Source: Dama dama
Taxonomy: Eukaryota; Chordata; Mammalia; Artiodactyla; Cervidae
Reading direction: 5' to 3'
Assembly: GCF_033118175.1 (NCBI RefSeq)
Contig: NC_083699.1
Location: 49,511,001 to 49,575,000, forward strand
DNA: 64,000 nucleotides
Below are positions 12,301-26,343 of the stretch, piece by piece. A program made the position numbers and the translations under genes. Below the pieces are notes generated by a model. The model saw only the letters and a program-made list of their open reading frames with translations, made no database searches and was not told the DNA's origin. Position 1 is the stretch's first letter, and each line of letters begins with the position of its first letter.

Positions 12301-15300
12301 GACAGATGAGAAAAGCTGAAGCACAAAGAGTTTACTCAATTGTCCAATTAAGTAGCCTGTAGGTAGCAGAGCGGAAGTTCAAGGCTCAGACCTTCTGGCT
12401 CTGACACCAGTGCTGACGCTCCCCTCACCCCCGACCCCCCACTGCCTCCCCCTGGCACTTGCTGCCCACCACTATGTTCCATCACACCTGTCCAGAGGGC
12501 TTGCCTCAGAGTATAAACTCAAAGGCCAGCCTCCAGCAGGGAGCGCCTCCCCACGTGCCCTGCACACCCCCACAGCTCAGTGCACACCCCCTGCCAGGCA
12601 CCGTGAGGTGTGAGGTCACCCACAGACGGGCAGTGGACTTGCAACTCTCTCCTAACTGAGTCCTCACTGCTCGTAGCATCCGGACCGTGGCGGGGTGACG
12701 CGAGCTACCGTTTCCTGGGAATTTATAATGCACTCCATGCTGTGCTAGGGCTTTGCTGCCAGGTCTCTGCTGCTTGCAGCACCTGTGTCAGGTAGACATT
12801 ACTTCCCCATTTTATGTGAGAAAGACTGAGGCTCCTAGGGGGTTGGCGCTGAGGGTCTTGGTGGAAGTCTGACTGCTGGTGAGCATGCAAACTAGGAGAC
12901 AGAGCTGCAACCACTGATGCCATGGTCCGTGTGTTTCCCCTTATACCTGTGCACTTTGAAAGTAAACGTTGCAGAGAAGCGAAAGGTGTTATCATCACCA
13001 CTTTCGTGTGGTCACTGTAGTATACAGATGTTGTTTTTGCTGGGATACCTCAGCAAGATAGGAACATTGTCCAGAAGACAGGACAGGATTCTAAGTGGTA
13101 TTCTTTTCACAAATGTGAACAGTCTCAGATGTATTTGGATGGTTTCTGGAGCATTTGAAGCAGAAGAAGGAAGGGTGCTTCTCCCACGCTCTCCATAGCA
13201 TTTCTACCCCAGCGGGTGAGCCGGAGCCTCCCTTGGGCTCCGAGAGGCCGTGACCCTGTTGAGACAGTGGCCCAAAGGCAGGCATCCCATACTGGCTCCC
13301 TATTTCCTCTCTCTGTCCAAGAGGCTACAGTCGCGTGGCCCCTGGCTCTGCCACCAGGGCTGTGAGGTTTTGTTTTCTGTGGATGGAGACAGGCTGGCAC
13401 AGAGCAGCGGCCACTAACCAATCATAACTGGACTGGGTGCTGCTGGCCAGGCCACCAGAGGTGAGCTCCTTGAGGGCCCTGGAGGCAGTGGAGGACAGAA
13501 CCCAGGGCAAAATGGAAAGGTGGGGTCCTTGCTCAGAAATAACTTCAGATAGCAGAGCATTAAACCTAAACATGGGTTATTCTGAGTGTGGGGTCCACCA
13601 TGCTGGTGTGACAGGGGAACTGGAGGCCCCCCTCAGCCCCCTTTTTGCTGAAGGAACCCCGAGAAAGAAGGGCCCCTCATCACAGGGGCCGCTATTTCAG
13701 CTCAGAGTTTTCCAGACATAGAAGAAGGTTTGGGAGGCCCCATTAGTGGTGAGTCCATGAGGGTATTGCCCTTTTGCAGGTAGGAAGCAGCTGAGGGGAG
13801 TGGGCTGGGGATGGAGGGGAGGGTGGCAGGGACAGAGGCAGGATTGGGCTGACTAGTAGGACGAACATTCCAATATGGTGTCTGGCTGTTATTCAGCAGG
13901 TGTTTTCTCTTCCTTAGCACCATAAATTGCGAGGATTGTGGGCAAGTCAGGAAATGGTGAGGTGGTAGACAGGGGTACAGGGCACAGTGGAAAGGTGCTG
14001 GGTCTCAACTGGAGAAGAGGGATTAGGGAGTGCAGACGGGCTATCACTACATCGAGTATGTCTCAGGGCCTGGCCTGTGGATAAGGACATGGCCCATGGG
14101 TTGTGGGGAGCCGTGGGACAGCTGGGTTCAAGTGGCTTCCGTGTGGGTCTCGCCTCTGTAACCAGAATTTCCTGCAGAGGTGGGGTGGTCAGGCAGCAGC
14201 TCTGTGGTTCCTTCCAGCCAGAGGCTGTGGTTCCCTGACTGTCCTGTGTTCTCTGGGTAAGGGATCTGTTCAGAAAAGAAGCAGGTGGTAGGGTTGTTGT
14301 TATTCAGTTGCTAAGTTGTGTCCAACTCTTTGCCACCCCATGGACTGCAGCTCACCAGTCTTCCCTGTCCTTCACTGTCTCCCGGAGTTTGCTCAAACTC
14401 ATGTCCATTGAGTTATGGACATGAGTCAATGGTGCTGTCCAACCATCTCATCCTCTGTTGTCCCCTTCTCCTCCTGCCCTCAATCTTTCCCAGCATCAAG
14501 GTCTTTTCCAATGAGTCGGCTCTTCGCATCAGGTGGCCAAAGTATTGGAGCTTCAGCATCAGTCTTTCCAATGAATAGTCAGGGTTGATTTCCTCTAGGA
14601 GGTGTAGGGGGTGAGGGACAAAGGTTGTCCTCAGAGAAATAATCCTTAAATGAAATCTTGAAGTCCCAAATCCAGTGATTTCCATTTTTTCCTCCCAATA
14701 CCAACCAAGGCTGACTGAGTGGGCCTGGCTGTTGGAAGTCGGTTTTCTCATGAAGTGGCTTTGACACATCAGTATGCAAGTGGCCTGCTGTGCGGCCAGC
14801 ACTAAGGCCTGGTACAAAGGCCCCTGTGAGCCCTGTCATAGGCTTCCCACGGCATCCCCTCTACTGTCCCCTCCCCTGGAGCTCTCCACCTCATGTCGGT
14901 GCCCATTGTCTCAGTGAGCTGCTAGTAGCCTTGGCATCTGCACAGCCTGGATTTGATGGGTCTGGGTGGGGGTTGGGCAGCCCCTGGGAAAGGATGAATC
15001 AGGCCAACAGCCCCAAGGGGGGAACCAGGAGCATCTCAATGAGGTTCCGATAACAAGGCTGGGCAAGGGAAGGGCTGCTGTGCCTGCGACTGTCCTCTGG
15101 AACCTCAGAGTGGGAAACGGAAAGTCTCCACAACTGGGGGGCCTTCACTATCAGTCCACAGTGGTCGGAGAAGAGAAGCCTCATTCTGGCCACCTGACAG
15201 GCTCTCTGGATTATTTCCTGATCCCTCAGGGAAATGGACTCTGAGGGGAGGGGTGGCAGAACAGATTGACTCTCTGTTCCCAGCGTGCTTTTTTAGCATT

Positions 15301-18300
15301 CCTGTGCCCAGCAGGACCTGAAGCTTGGTGGCTGAAACTGAGCCATTCTCTGGTTATCAGGTGGCCAGTCAGACATTAGGCCACATGGGGCCCGACAGTG
15401 AGGGCCTTGGTTAGACCAGAGATTGGCTGAGGAAGGCCAGCAAGACCTGCTGAGAAGCCAGGCCTTCCTGTTCCTCCAGACAGGCAGCCTGGGCAGATAG
15501 CAGGTGAGCATTTCTGGTTCCTGGGTGGTTGGCTGCCAGCACTCATTGAGGGCCTTCGCCTTTCCACTTCCTCCTGGTAAGTCCCAGGAGATTTAATCCC
15601 CTCTCTTGCTACTTAATTCCATGATGCAGGCAAGTTTTCCTGGGGGAAGGTTATGCTCACAGATGGACACTACCCACAGTCTTGCAATAAGTAAATGCTT
15701 TGGACTCTTGGTCCAGGCTATTTCTTTGTAAGTTTTTTCATTTCTGACCCCCAGCTGCCTTTGCAGGGAGCAGAGCTTTCCATTTACCAAGTCCAGCAAA
15801 GTTGTTCCCCTGGGAAGCACTAGGCTTCTCTCTGAGCCTCAGAGAGAGAGATGTTCACCTCCACATTCTTGATGCCCTTGGCACCTTGGTCAGGTACAGC
15901 CTTCCTGTCCTTCCATCTGCAGACTCAGCTTACCCCCAGCCCAAGGCTGGAAGGTTTAAAGAAACCTCTGGTCACAACTTGGGGGGTCCCCACCTATGGT
16001 CCCTATGTGAGCTGGGCCTCTCCCTCTGTACCCAGCTCTGGACACTGGACGTCTGCCTCATTCTCTCCTTCTCGGAGGTGATGTGCCAAGGTGAGCACAG
16101 GCCCAGCACCACCCCTCCCCAGCTGTGTGACCAGCACTATGCCCTCTGAGCCCACCAACCAACCCCGCTTTCTCTCTGCTAAATGAGGATGCTGCCTCCT
16201 GCGGTGTGTAGATGAGATGCTCATGAAATACCAAGCACGGTGCCTTGTGCATGTAGTGTTCAGCAGCTGGTACCGTGAGGCAGATTGCAGTGTCCTGGGT
16301 GGGTTCCCATCTTACTTGCTTACCTCGAGAGCCCCCACTCTACCTGAGTGCCTTGGAACTTAGTCTTGAATTTGCTTTCATCAATCTTTCCCTTTGCCCC
16401 CTCCCACTGCCCACATGGAAGTGGGGGTGGGCCAGTCCCAACTATCTGCAGCTGGCTTGGTCCTCCCAGCTTCCTGGGAGGTCCTCCAAGACCCCTGGCG
16501 CGGGGTCATTGTCCTCAACTCACCTATCCGACGGCATGACATCCCTTCCCGAGTGCTGACTCCTGCTGTCTGGTTGCCAGCAGGACCCTCTCCAGGGCCT
16601 GGAGAGCTGGGTCTCCTGTTCAGTCTCACAGACTCCCGCTCCCACCTGGGGGGTCCCTGGGTGTCACAGAATCTGAGGGGAGGCCTTTTAGAAGCCTCAT
16701 TAGTAATGACCCCAAAGTAAAAGGGATCCATAGAATGTTTAAAAAAAAGTATTTTGAGTTTTCCGAAAGTATACCTAAAGAGTAACCAGTAGAGCAGGTT
16801 ATTGATGACTTTTTAAAGAAATCAGTTCTGTTCCAACCCAGATAGTAGAATTAACACTAACAGTAGCTAAAAGTGGTTCCTAACTTGTTTTGAGCTTCCA
16901 GAATGTTCTGAGGAGCCTTTTGAAAAAGAAAGACATCCGGGCCAAGCGGTAGGTCAGTTTCTGGAGTGGGCCCAGGCCTCTGTCCATTTAGGGGAGAAGG
17001 ACTCAGGGTATTGTCTGGTCAGGTGTGCCAGCTACCTGTCTGGAGATTTCTACAGCGCCATGCATGGAGGGCAGTGCTAGATGATTCTCACCACACAGTG
17101 TGGGAGGGGAAGTGGTGTCATGCTTGACTTCCTGGGAGAATCACAGTGAGCAGTGTCTTTCCTTTTCCTCACTTCCCAGCCGTGTGGGCAGCTCACAGGC
17201 ACCTTTCCTCCATTGTGATCTGCCATTGAGGTCCACCTTCCTACCTGTTTCCATGGCAACTCATAAGCAGCTCAGGAGTTGGCAACATGCTTTACATGCT
17301 TTGTTTAATAAGAAAAAGTCTGTCCACGTGTATCCCTGGTGACTCAGATGGTAAAGAATCTGCCTGCAATGTAGGAGACCTGATTTGGTCCCTGGGTCGG
17401 AAAGATTCCCTGGAGAAGGGAATGGCTACCCACTCCAGTATTCTTGCCTGGAGAATCCCCGTAGACAGAGGAGCATGGTGGGCTACAGTCCATGGGGTCA
17501 CAAAGAGTTGGACATGACTGAGCAACTAACCTTCTCACTTTTTCTTTCACTTAAATACAACCTCAGGGCCGTGGGCTGGTTGTGAAAGACATGGTTGTGG
17601 GCACCACGCAGAGAGAAACCAGGACGAAGGGAGGCTCAGGTGTGTCTGTGAGGAGACAGATAAGCTGGGAGGGACCGAGGGGTCCTCTCTCCCTTCTCCA
17701 GCAGGGGAGGAGGCACCTCTGCAGAAGAGAAGGCAGCCGCCAGGGCTGCTTGACCCCAGTGCCCCACATGCTCAGGGAGCCTGTCTAGCGTGGCACAGAC
17801 AAGGTGCCTGGTAAATTGTTGAATGTTTTTTGTTGACTTCCAAAATGGAGATGGGGAGAGGATAGGATAGAAGTGAAAAGGAAGGGGAGAAAGAGAACCA
17901 TGTAACCTTGAGTGAATCTTCCTACCTTCCTGTGGAAGCGTTTTTCTTCCAGGGTGTGAGGATTCAAAGAGATAATGAACATTAACGGACCAAGCACGAT
18001 GCCTGTCAGACACTGGTGCCTGAACACGCCCTTCCTGGGTTAAGGGAAGGGCTTGCTGACTTGGGGCCTCATCCTCCTCTGGTGGCTGGAGTGGCCTCCC
18101 TGCATGTGGGCAGGGGCCAGATTTGGTCCCAGCCCTGCACTGAGGGCCTTGGAGGAACTGTGCTCGGGACCCTGGGTGATGGGCAGGCCAGTACAGGGAG
18201 CAGGAGGCCCAGTCACACCACGGCCACAATATCCCCTCTCTTTCTTCTGCTCAGGCATCCTTTGAGGTGTCGGTGGAGGCCCGGAGCTGCCCTGGCAAAC

Positions 18301-21300
18301 ACGCGCAGCACATGTTCACCCTGCGGCCCGTGGGCTTCCGGGACAGCCTGGAGGTGGGGGTCACCTACAACTGCAGGTGCAGCTGCAGCGCCGGGCTGGA
18401 ACCCGACAGCACCAGGTGCAGCAGCAACGGGACTTACGTCTGCGGCCTGTGTGAGTGCAACCCCGGCTTCCTGGGTACCAGGTGCGAGTGCCAGGAAGGG
18501 GAGAGCCAGAGCGGGTACCAGAACCTGTGCCGGGAGGCGGAGGGCAAGCCGCTGTGCAGCGGGCGTGGCCAGTGCAGTTGCAACCAGTGCTCCTGCTTCG
18601 AGAGCGAGTTTGGCAAGATCTACGGGCCCTTCTGCGAGTGTGATAACTTCTCCTGCGCCAGGAACAAAGGAGTCCTCTGCTCAGGTAGGTGCCTCCACAA
18701 GCACTGTTGCTCTGAGCCAAAGCATGCCTTTTACGGATTGCCATGGTCCTGCTGGGAGCAAGCAAGGGCCACCCTTGGGGGTGGTGCCAGCATGTCGAAT
18801 ACAAAAACAAGAGACAGCGCTGCTGCGTTGTCTTGAGGGACTCTCAGGGTTGGCGGGGTCTGCCCTGTGTCCTTCAGGACTTACCCGCACAGCATTCCTG
18901 TCTTGTAGATGATCAGCCTCTTTTTGATCGCCCTGGGGACAAGGAGCTCCCTGGGGATGGTAGTGGTTATTCCCTTATTAGACATCCCTTCATCGCCTAT
19001 GGGCTTCCCTGGTGGCTCAGCTGGTAAAGAATCTGCCTGCAATATGGGAGAGCTGGGTTCAATCCCGGGGTTGGGGAGATCCCCTGGAGAAGGGAACAGC
19101 TACCCACTCCAGTGTTCTGGCCTGGAGAATTCCATGAACTATACAGTCCATGAGGTCGCAAAGAGTTGCTCATGACTGAGCAACTTTCACTTATCATCTT
19201 CTATGGCTGCTGTAACAAATTTCCATAGACTTAATGGCTTAAAACAACCCAAGTTTATTCCATTCTGGTTCTGGATGTCTGAAGTGGGTGTTATTTGGCT
19301 AAAATCCAGGTGTCGTCAGGGCTGCGTTCCTTCTTGAAGTTCTAAGGGAGAATCCCTAGCCGTCTCCAACTTCCAGAACCATCTGCATTCCTTGGCTTGT
19401 AGCACCTTTCTCTGTTTTCAAAGCCAGCAGTGTAACATCCTCACATCTCTCTCTGACCTCTGTTTAGCTCTGATGCTCTTAGCCTCCCCCTTATAAGGAG
19501 CCCTGCGGTTGCATTGGACCCACCGGATAGTCCAGACCAGTCTTCCCATCTCAGGATCCTTGACTTAATCACATCTGCAGGGTCCCTTCTACCCTGTAAA
19601 GTAACACTGATACAAGTTCCAGGGATTAGGCTCCGCATATCTTTGAGGGCCATCCTTCTGCCTCCCACAGGTATGATTTGAGTTTCCTTTTATATCAAAC
19701 AGAAAATTATTTCTCAGTCACTTCCACCGGTGGGTCACATTTTAGGCTCCCTTTTCCACATGGCAACCTGCTAAACATCTGAGAACTTTGCGTTTCTCTG
19801 TTCTCTTTTCTTTTTTACTTTTCAAAATATTAAAATTTTTTGTTCTCTTTTCTTAACCCAAACTAGATACCAGGTCTCTTCCTGCTTTGAGGCTCTGTCA
19901 TTTTGTTAAGCATGCTTCTCAGAATCAGGCAGGTTATTTGTCATCTGGGTAACAGAGGCTCAGCCCCAGGTTCAACTAACATTTGCTTCCTGTGACCTAA
20001 ACTTTCCACTTTCATAAACAGCTCCTAACAACACTCACCTTTTGTTTTCTATTAAACAATCACATTGTACTGTTGAATTTGATTTTAAGTTGACTACCAA
20101 AAGTTGAAGATTAATATTTTGAATGAACTGTAGCAAAGCCCAGTTTCTGTTGTGTCACATCTGAACACTTAAGTTTTTGAATCTAAGCATAGGACTTTAC
20201 ATGGATTACAGTTAAATGGAGGTTTGGCAGTTCCCGTTCTGGGAGTGGCACTCTGGTGAAACACCGTGTCTTATAGCATGTGTCTTAAAGGTCAGTCTGT
20301 CCAACACCATGCCATCTGCAGATCAAGTAAGCAGAACAGTTTTGGGCAAGATTGTAGTTTCTTCTACTACCTCTTATTCTTTTATATGTTCTGTTGCTTC
20401 TGGGATCCCTTTGTGAATGGTCTTCCGGTGGTGAAGTGTTGATTTAGAAGGAACATGGAGTGTGGCAGGGAAGATGAAGTACAAACATGTGAAGCAAATC
20501 AGATCATAGAAATGATCTGTCCCTGTGAGAAGTGTAGCCCCCCTTCTGTCCACAGGAGAAACAAGTGCAGATGGTAGCACCGGGGAGGAAAAGCCAGTGA
20601 GGTCTCCAGGGGCAACCACACTGTGAGACACATACATGGGTGTGGCATGCTCAACATTGGAAATGTTCTAGAAAGTGCAGGACGTATGGTGTCACAGAAG
20701 AGTCAGCTAGCTGACTCTGGATTTGACATGCTGAACAGGCAACAGGGATCCGCTCTTCCTGATGGGTTTGATGGTTCCACTGGATCAGCAGAAAAGTGCT
20801 TAGGATCAGGCAGGCCTGGGCCTGAATCCAGCACCACCATGGGCTGCTTGTGTCCCTTTGGGCACAGAACTTTAGTGAGCAGTAAGAGAACATGTCTTAG
20901 CACCTAGCACATTGCCTTGCTGACCACCAGCTCCTCTAAGAATCGGTGCCACACACTCCTGGGAGCTGCATCCGTTCCCAGTGTGCATACGGGGCCACCT
21001 TCCCCACAAGTCCTGCATGGCAGGATGGACAGACTGCCGTCATAAACACTCTGAGACACCTGACTGTGTCTGTGATTGGCTTTCAGCAGTTTTTTTTTTT
21101 TTTTAAACAAATTAGCAAGTATTATCATGGAATGCTGTCCTTTCCCCTCAAGTGCCAAAAATGCCCCAGTGAGAGATTCTCACGTGTCCCTGAGTGAGGA
21201 AACGGGAGGTTAGGGATGCCTTTGGGGCTCCCGCCTGTGTGGTGTATTGAGTCACTAACTCGTCTGGGTGGCTGAGCTGGATGTCTTCTGTTCCCTCATT

Positions 21301-24300
21301 GGAAAATTTGAAAAATACAGGGGAGTCGATGGATGTGTGGTCAGTCTGAGCTGTCTGTCTCCTTCTTGGTGACCAGGATTAATTTGAACCATCTGGTGAA
21401 GCAGACAAGGAACTTCTTTTACCCTCTGTGTCCTCAGTCAAGAGAATGACTCCAGCTAGCTGGAGGATTATTCTTAGGTCTAGAATATTCTGAAGGGAAA
21501 GAAAGAAGTTGTTCATTATTTCAACATTCTTACTTTAAGAGGTCTCCCATCTAAATTTTTTTCTAAATGTGTGTGTGTATGCAATTTTGTATCTTGTTTT
21601 TTTTTCTTATTATATCCTAAGAAGCACCTGAAGTTGAATTACTTGAACACATCAATGATTAGAACATTTGGCTGTCTTTCTGCTGCATCCCCAATTAGCC
21701 TCCTCTACCCCTTCACATTCTGGCTCAGATGGTAAAGAATCCCCTTGCAATGTAGGAGACGTGGGTTCAATCCCTGGGTCGGGAAGATCCCCTGGAGAAG
21801 GAAATGGCAACCCAGTCCAGTATTCTTGCCTGGGAAATCTCACAGGCCGAGGAGCCTAGCGGGCTACAGTCTGTGGGGTTGCAAGAGTTGGACCCGACTT
21901 AGCGACGAAACCACCACCCCTTACTTGGAAAGCAACAGCTAGTTGAAGCTATCCAAGTCTTCCTGGAGACAGTAGTTTGTGAGGTCAGGAGGTGTGGGTG
22001 ATGTGGGGTCATCCAGGAAGGATGCCCAGCTCCAGGCAGGACCCATCTGCATGCGTGCAACCCTGTCTGCCTGTCCGTGTAGCGCCCAGCTCCTCACTGC
22101 TTGTCCCACAAGCACTCCAGCTTGTTCAGGAGGCAGCAGCGGGTGGGTGAGGGGTCCACCCCCAGTTCCTTGTTCCCAAGATCAGCTTGGGGCTCCCGCT
22201 CTGAAATTGAGTCCTCTGGTTTCAAGCTCTCAGATCGCTGTTACGTTTGGGGTTTTGTTGGGGAGAAGTCTTATTTCTCAACAGCCGTTCTGGTCTTGAA
22301 GATGCTGACTCAGAGACTCACAAGTAGCTGACTTCAGCATTCTCTCAGCCCTTCTCCCTGCAGCCAGGCCTGCGGGAGCCGTGAGATTGTGGTCCACTTT
22401 CAGATAGGGCCTGAGGCAGAGCCAGGCCAGAGCCGGCGGGGGAATCCTGGAGAAGTTCTTCCACCTCTCCCTGGTCTTTCCATCTGTAAGAGGCTTCTGG
22501 TCCTTAGCCCCAGCCAAGACAAAGGACCGAGGGTCAGGCAAGAGGTTACAGGTTTGAGATATGTTACACGTCACAAAAGTTAGTAGTGAAGGAAACCCAA
22601 CTGAGGTCTTGAAGCAGTTGAACATCTTGGTTGTTACTTTTGTGACACACTGTCATGGGAATGTGTGTGGATCCTGGGCTGCTGTTTCTCCCTCTGGTTT
22701 CTAGAGGCAAAATGACTCAGAGTGGTTCTGTCCACGGACCATTCCTGTGAGTACAAAGAGAGCCACAGGGCCATCGTGAGGGTTCCTGTTCCTTTGAGTC
22801 TCCTTAAGTGTAGACCCTTCAGAATCCCTCTGTTAACAGAACACGTGAGCATGGTCTATTTAGTTGTTTTCAATGTAATTAAAGGTTATTGTGCAAACTT
22901 TGTTATTCTTTGCTGGTTTCTGTACCCAAACAGTGCATTTCCTGGGATTTGAGTTACTCTGCTATGGTAAGCTGTTGAAATCATCCCAACCCTGGTGCTT
23001 TCAACAATCTCTGTTCTTAAATGCCTGCACTGCTTAGTCGCTCAGTAATGTCTGACTCTCTGAGACCCCATGGATTGTAGCCCGCCAGGCTCCTCTGTCC
23101 GTGGGATTCTGTAGGCAAGAATACTGGAGTGGGTTGCCATGCCTCCTCCAGGGGATCTTCCCAACCCAGGGATAGAACCTAGGTCTCCCGCGTTGTAGGT
23201 GGATTCTTTACTGTCTGAGTCACCAGGGAAGCCTGCACTGGGATATGTGGAATAATTTACTAAAAGCTTACTTCTTGGGTTTCATATATTGAGAAAATTT
23301 ATATCAAATAGGATATAGCATTTTGAACAGAAATGCTTTTGGTCTTGTGATTGTGAGATCCTAGAAGTATATCTAAGTATTTTACTTCATATTTTACTTC
23401 ATCAAATAGGTTATTTGGCCAATTAAGGCAATTAGAGGTCAAGGGGCAACTGCATTTTTCTCCCAGACGTAAAAAAATGGAGAGTGGCATCATTCTGAGT
23501 GGCCAGAGCCAGCATCCAAACAGAGATTCCTGGTCTGGGCTGATGGCTTCCAGAAGGTTTCACAGGGTTGTGTTAAACCTCTCCTGTTAAAAGCACCTCT
23601 GACATTATGGCCTACTTCTAGACTTACTGATTCTTGCCAAATGAAACACCTCCCATGGCAACAGTGATCCGGATATGTTTATAAAAGTGCTTCTCCCTCT
23701 GTTTATACTATTTTCTTTAGAAATATAATTTTCACGCTCAGAGTAAGTATCCTAGGGCCATCTCTGGAGTTGTGGTCCCAACTCTACCTTCTGTCACTGC
23801 ACTGCAATTTCACATTCCATAAATGACTCATAGGATCTTCGGGAATGTGGCTCCATGGCAGAGGCCTCAAAAAGTACCTTTTGAATGAACCCAGATTTGA
23901 TGTATTAAATTTCTCAAGAAGAAAGGGGCTCTTGGTGGGATTACTACCACTGCATGCCTCAGGTGGGAGAGCCTAGAAACTTCTTCACATCTTTTCATGT
24001 GTATTAGTCTTTATCCAGTTTCTTGATGGTTACCTGGATGCTTTTTGCAAATACAAGGAGGCACTATATATGAGTGTGAAAATTCCATCCAGATGTTGCT
24101 CAAGTTCATTTGAAAAAACAACAAGGTACCAAAATGTAGGGCTTAGTCAGTCATATAAGCAAATGATGTACCTTTCAGACTAGCCAGGTGAAACAGATGA
24201 GCTGGACTGCTCAGCTCTGGAGTCATCCAGCGTCTTGCTGCCTGAGACTGGAGAAAGCTCTTTGAAAAACTGTCGTGTAATAAGTATCTGATCTTAGTGC

Positions 24301-26300
24301 AGCTGCAGACACTGAGACAGTGATCTCTCACTGAGGTTGTTTCGTTTTAGGTAGAGTGCTGCATTTATCTCATTGAAGAGTTCACTGAGCATTCCTCACG
24401 TGCCACATTTTGTACCAGGTGCCAGGGGTACAGAGTTGGAATTGCTCACAGTATTGAATTAATTTTTAAATGTTTGTTGTCACTAGAATTTTCCACCCCT
24501 CAGAAATTTTCTGGGTTAGAGGAATGAGGATATGAACCACTTAAACTTTTACCTTCACCATCCAGACTTGTGCTAGATGTTGAAAGTTAAGCATGTTGGC
24601 AAGCCGTTTGGAGAACCTGCCTTGGTCCATGCTCTGGGCTCTTGTTCCAACTCTGGGAATTGAGTTTTCTTACTGCCCTTCTCACTGCTCAGATTCCAGA
24701 AATATCTAAGCAGCAATTTACCAGTGACTGTGAAAACTGGAGTAATCTGAACATTGGACCTCACTTTTCTACCCTTGTCTCTCTACTTAGAAAGGGAAGT
24801 GTGCAGATAGGAGAGCCTATGATGCGGATTCTGCACATGCTTTTGAACTTCAGGCCTGATCCAAGGTTATGGCATTTGGCTTGTGAAGGAAATAATGAAA
24901 CTTTAAAAACAAAGGAAAAGTCTAAGAAAACCATGAACATGCCAAAGATAAAATCTTAGTCATGTATAGAATTGGGTGGCGTTGACTTTTTGATATTACA
25001 GAATAACACATTAGGAAATTTTCCATTCTTAGTTGAAAACAAGGAGAGACCTCTGGCGACTGAAATTGTTATTCTTAGAGCTACTTTGGTTCCCTTTTTT
25101 CAGTGTCGAGCTGTCACTGTTGAGTTTGGTCTTGATTTTGGAAACTGCTACATAACTGCTCGTAGGTCTCTGCTGCTCAGTGCTTTGGGTGGGGTGCAGC
25201 AGGATTGGATGGAGCCCTGTTTTCCTTTGGGGTAAGCATTCTTGACTGTCAAACACTGACCTAAGAACTCCACCCAGATGTAAACTCTCCCTGCTATCTG
25301 AAAGTTGCTCTAAGTGAGTTCAACCTCCTGAAATTTTTTGTTTTGTTAATGAAAGGTACTGGGGTCTGTGAGCCTGACTTGCATCAGAGTCATTTGACTG
25401 ACACTGTGTTGTGGTGAAGGAAGGCACAGTGTTTATTGTAGGTGCCAAGCAAGGAGAATAGGCAGCTCATGCTGGAAAGACCCTAACTCCCCAAGGACCT
25501 TCAGAGAAGAGTTTTTAAAGACCACATTAGGGGTGATGATTGCAGGGGGCCTGATCAGCTTGTGGACATTCTTCTGATTAGCTTATGGTGAGGTAGTAGC
25601 ATGATTTTTTTTTTTTTTTTTGGAATTTCAACTGGTCTGGGGTCTACCATCATCATGCAGTCAACTTTCTCTACTTGGTGGGGGCTTTAGTTTCTGCAAA
25701 ACAACTCAGGGATATGAGTCAGGATGTCAGTAGCCCTTGAGGAGGAGCTAAGGGTCCTTGACTTGGTTTTATGGCTAAGCTATTATTTTGTTTTTCTTGT
25801 CTGCATTTCTTTGTTTCTGCATTTTCTCACTTCTCTGATCAAATTTCCTCTTTGGAACTTGGGGAAGGCCTCAGAGGAGGCTAAAGTTTTCTACAAACAA
25901 GAGTCAGAGGACACGGGGCAGGAGGAAGGTCTATCCCTGGAAGGCCCCTCGAACTTGTCCTCTGGACATCTTCCTGAGCCCTTGCCTATTGTCCTCTGAC
26001 CCAGGGGACGGGACCTCCTATCACCCCAGTCCACAAACCCCAGCCCAAAAGTCTTGATCGGGTGACCCATCATCCTTAAGCTAAAGGAATATACTTCTCA
26101 GGTTGCTATTTTATGTTGTTTGACATTGCAGTATTGGCCTTTAGGCAAACATTGTTAACAATGCAAGGAGAATCTACTTTAACACACTTTATAGTGTCTT
26201 GAGGTATTTTTCCTTGGGAACACACTGAGGCTAGTTTGTACTCTCCATAAGCAAGCATAAAATAGTAGGATTATTTGCACCTCCTGTGTTTCCTGCTGCC

Positions 26301-26343
<43 letters not shown>

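Larger units (their letters stand above)
9611..18254 (+). other. ITGB5: ITGB5 intron (8.6 kb)
   Basis: GT-AG intron. It has an AT-rich block at about 10.8-12.3 kb that I cannot assign. A MIR fragment sits near 12.3 kb, a BovB 3' end at 14.29-14.60 kb, a MIR near 16.2 kb and a Bov-tA at 17.33 kb. GC rises towards the 3' end, giving several long but chance ORFs on both strands. Confidence 0.85.

Noticed and set aside
17636..18229. A 197-codon minus-strand open frame
   Set aside because: Lies in GC-rich intron, has no recognisable domain and biased low-complexity composition. Consistent with chance.
18016..18912. A 298-codon plus-strand open frame overlapping the 430-nt ITGB5 exon
   Set aside because: It is an alternative frame of GC-rich, cysteine-codon-rich exon sequence. 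The true frame is fixed by splice phase and the I-EGF cysteine pattern.
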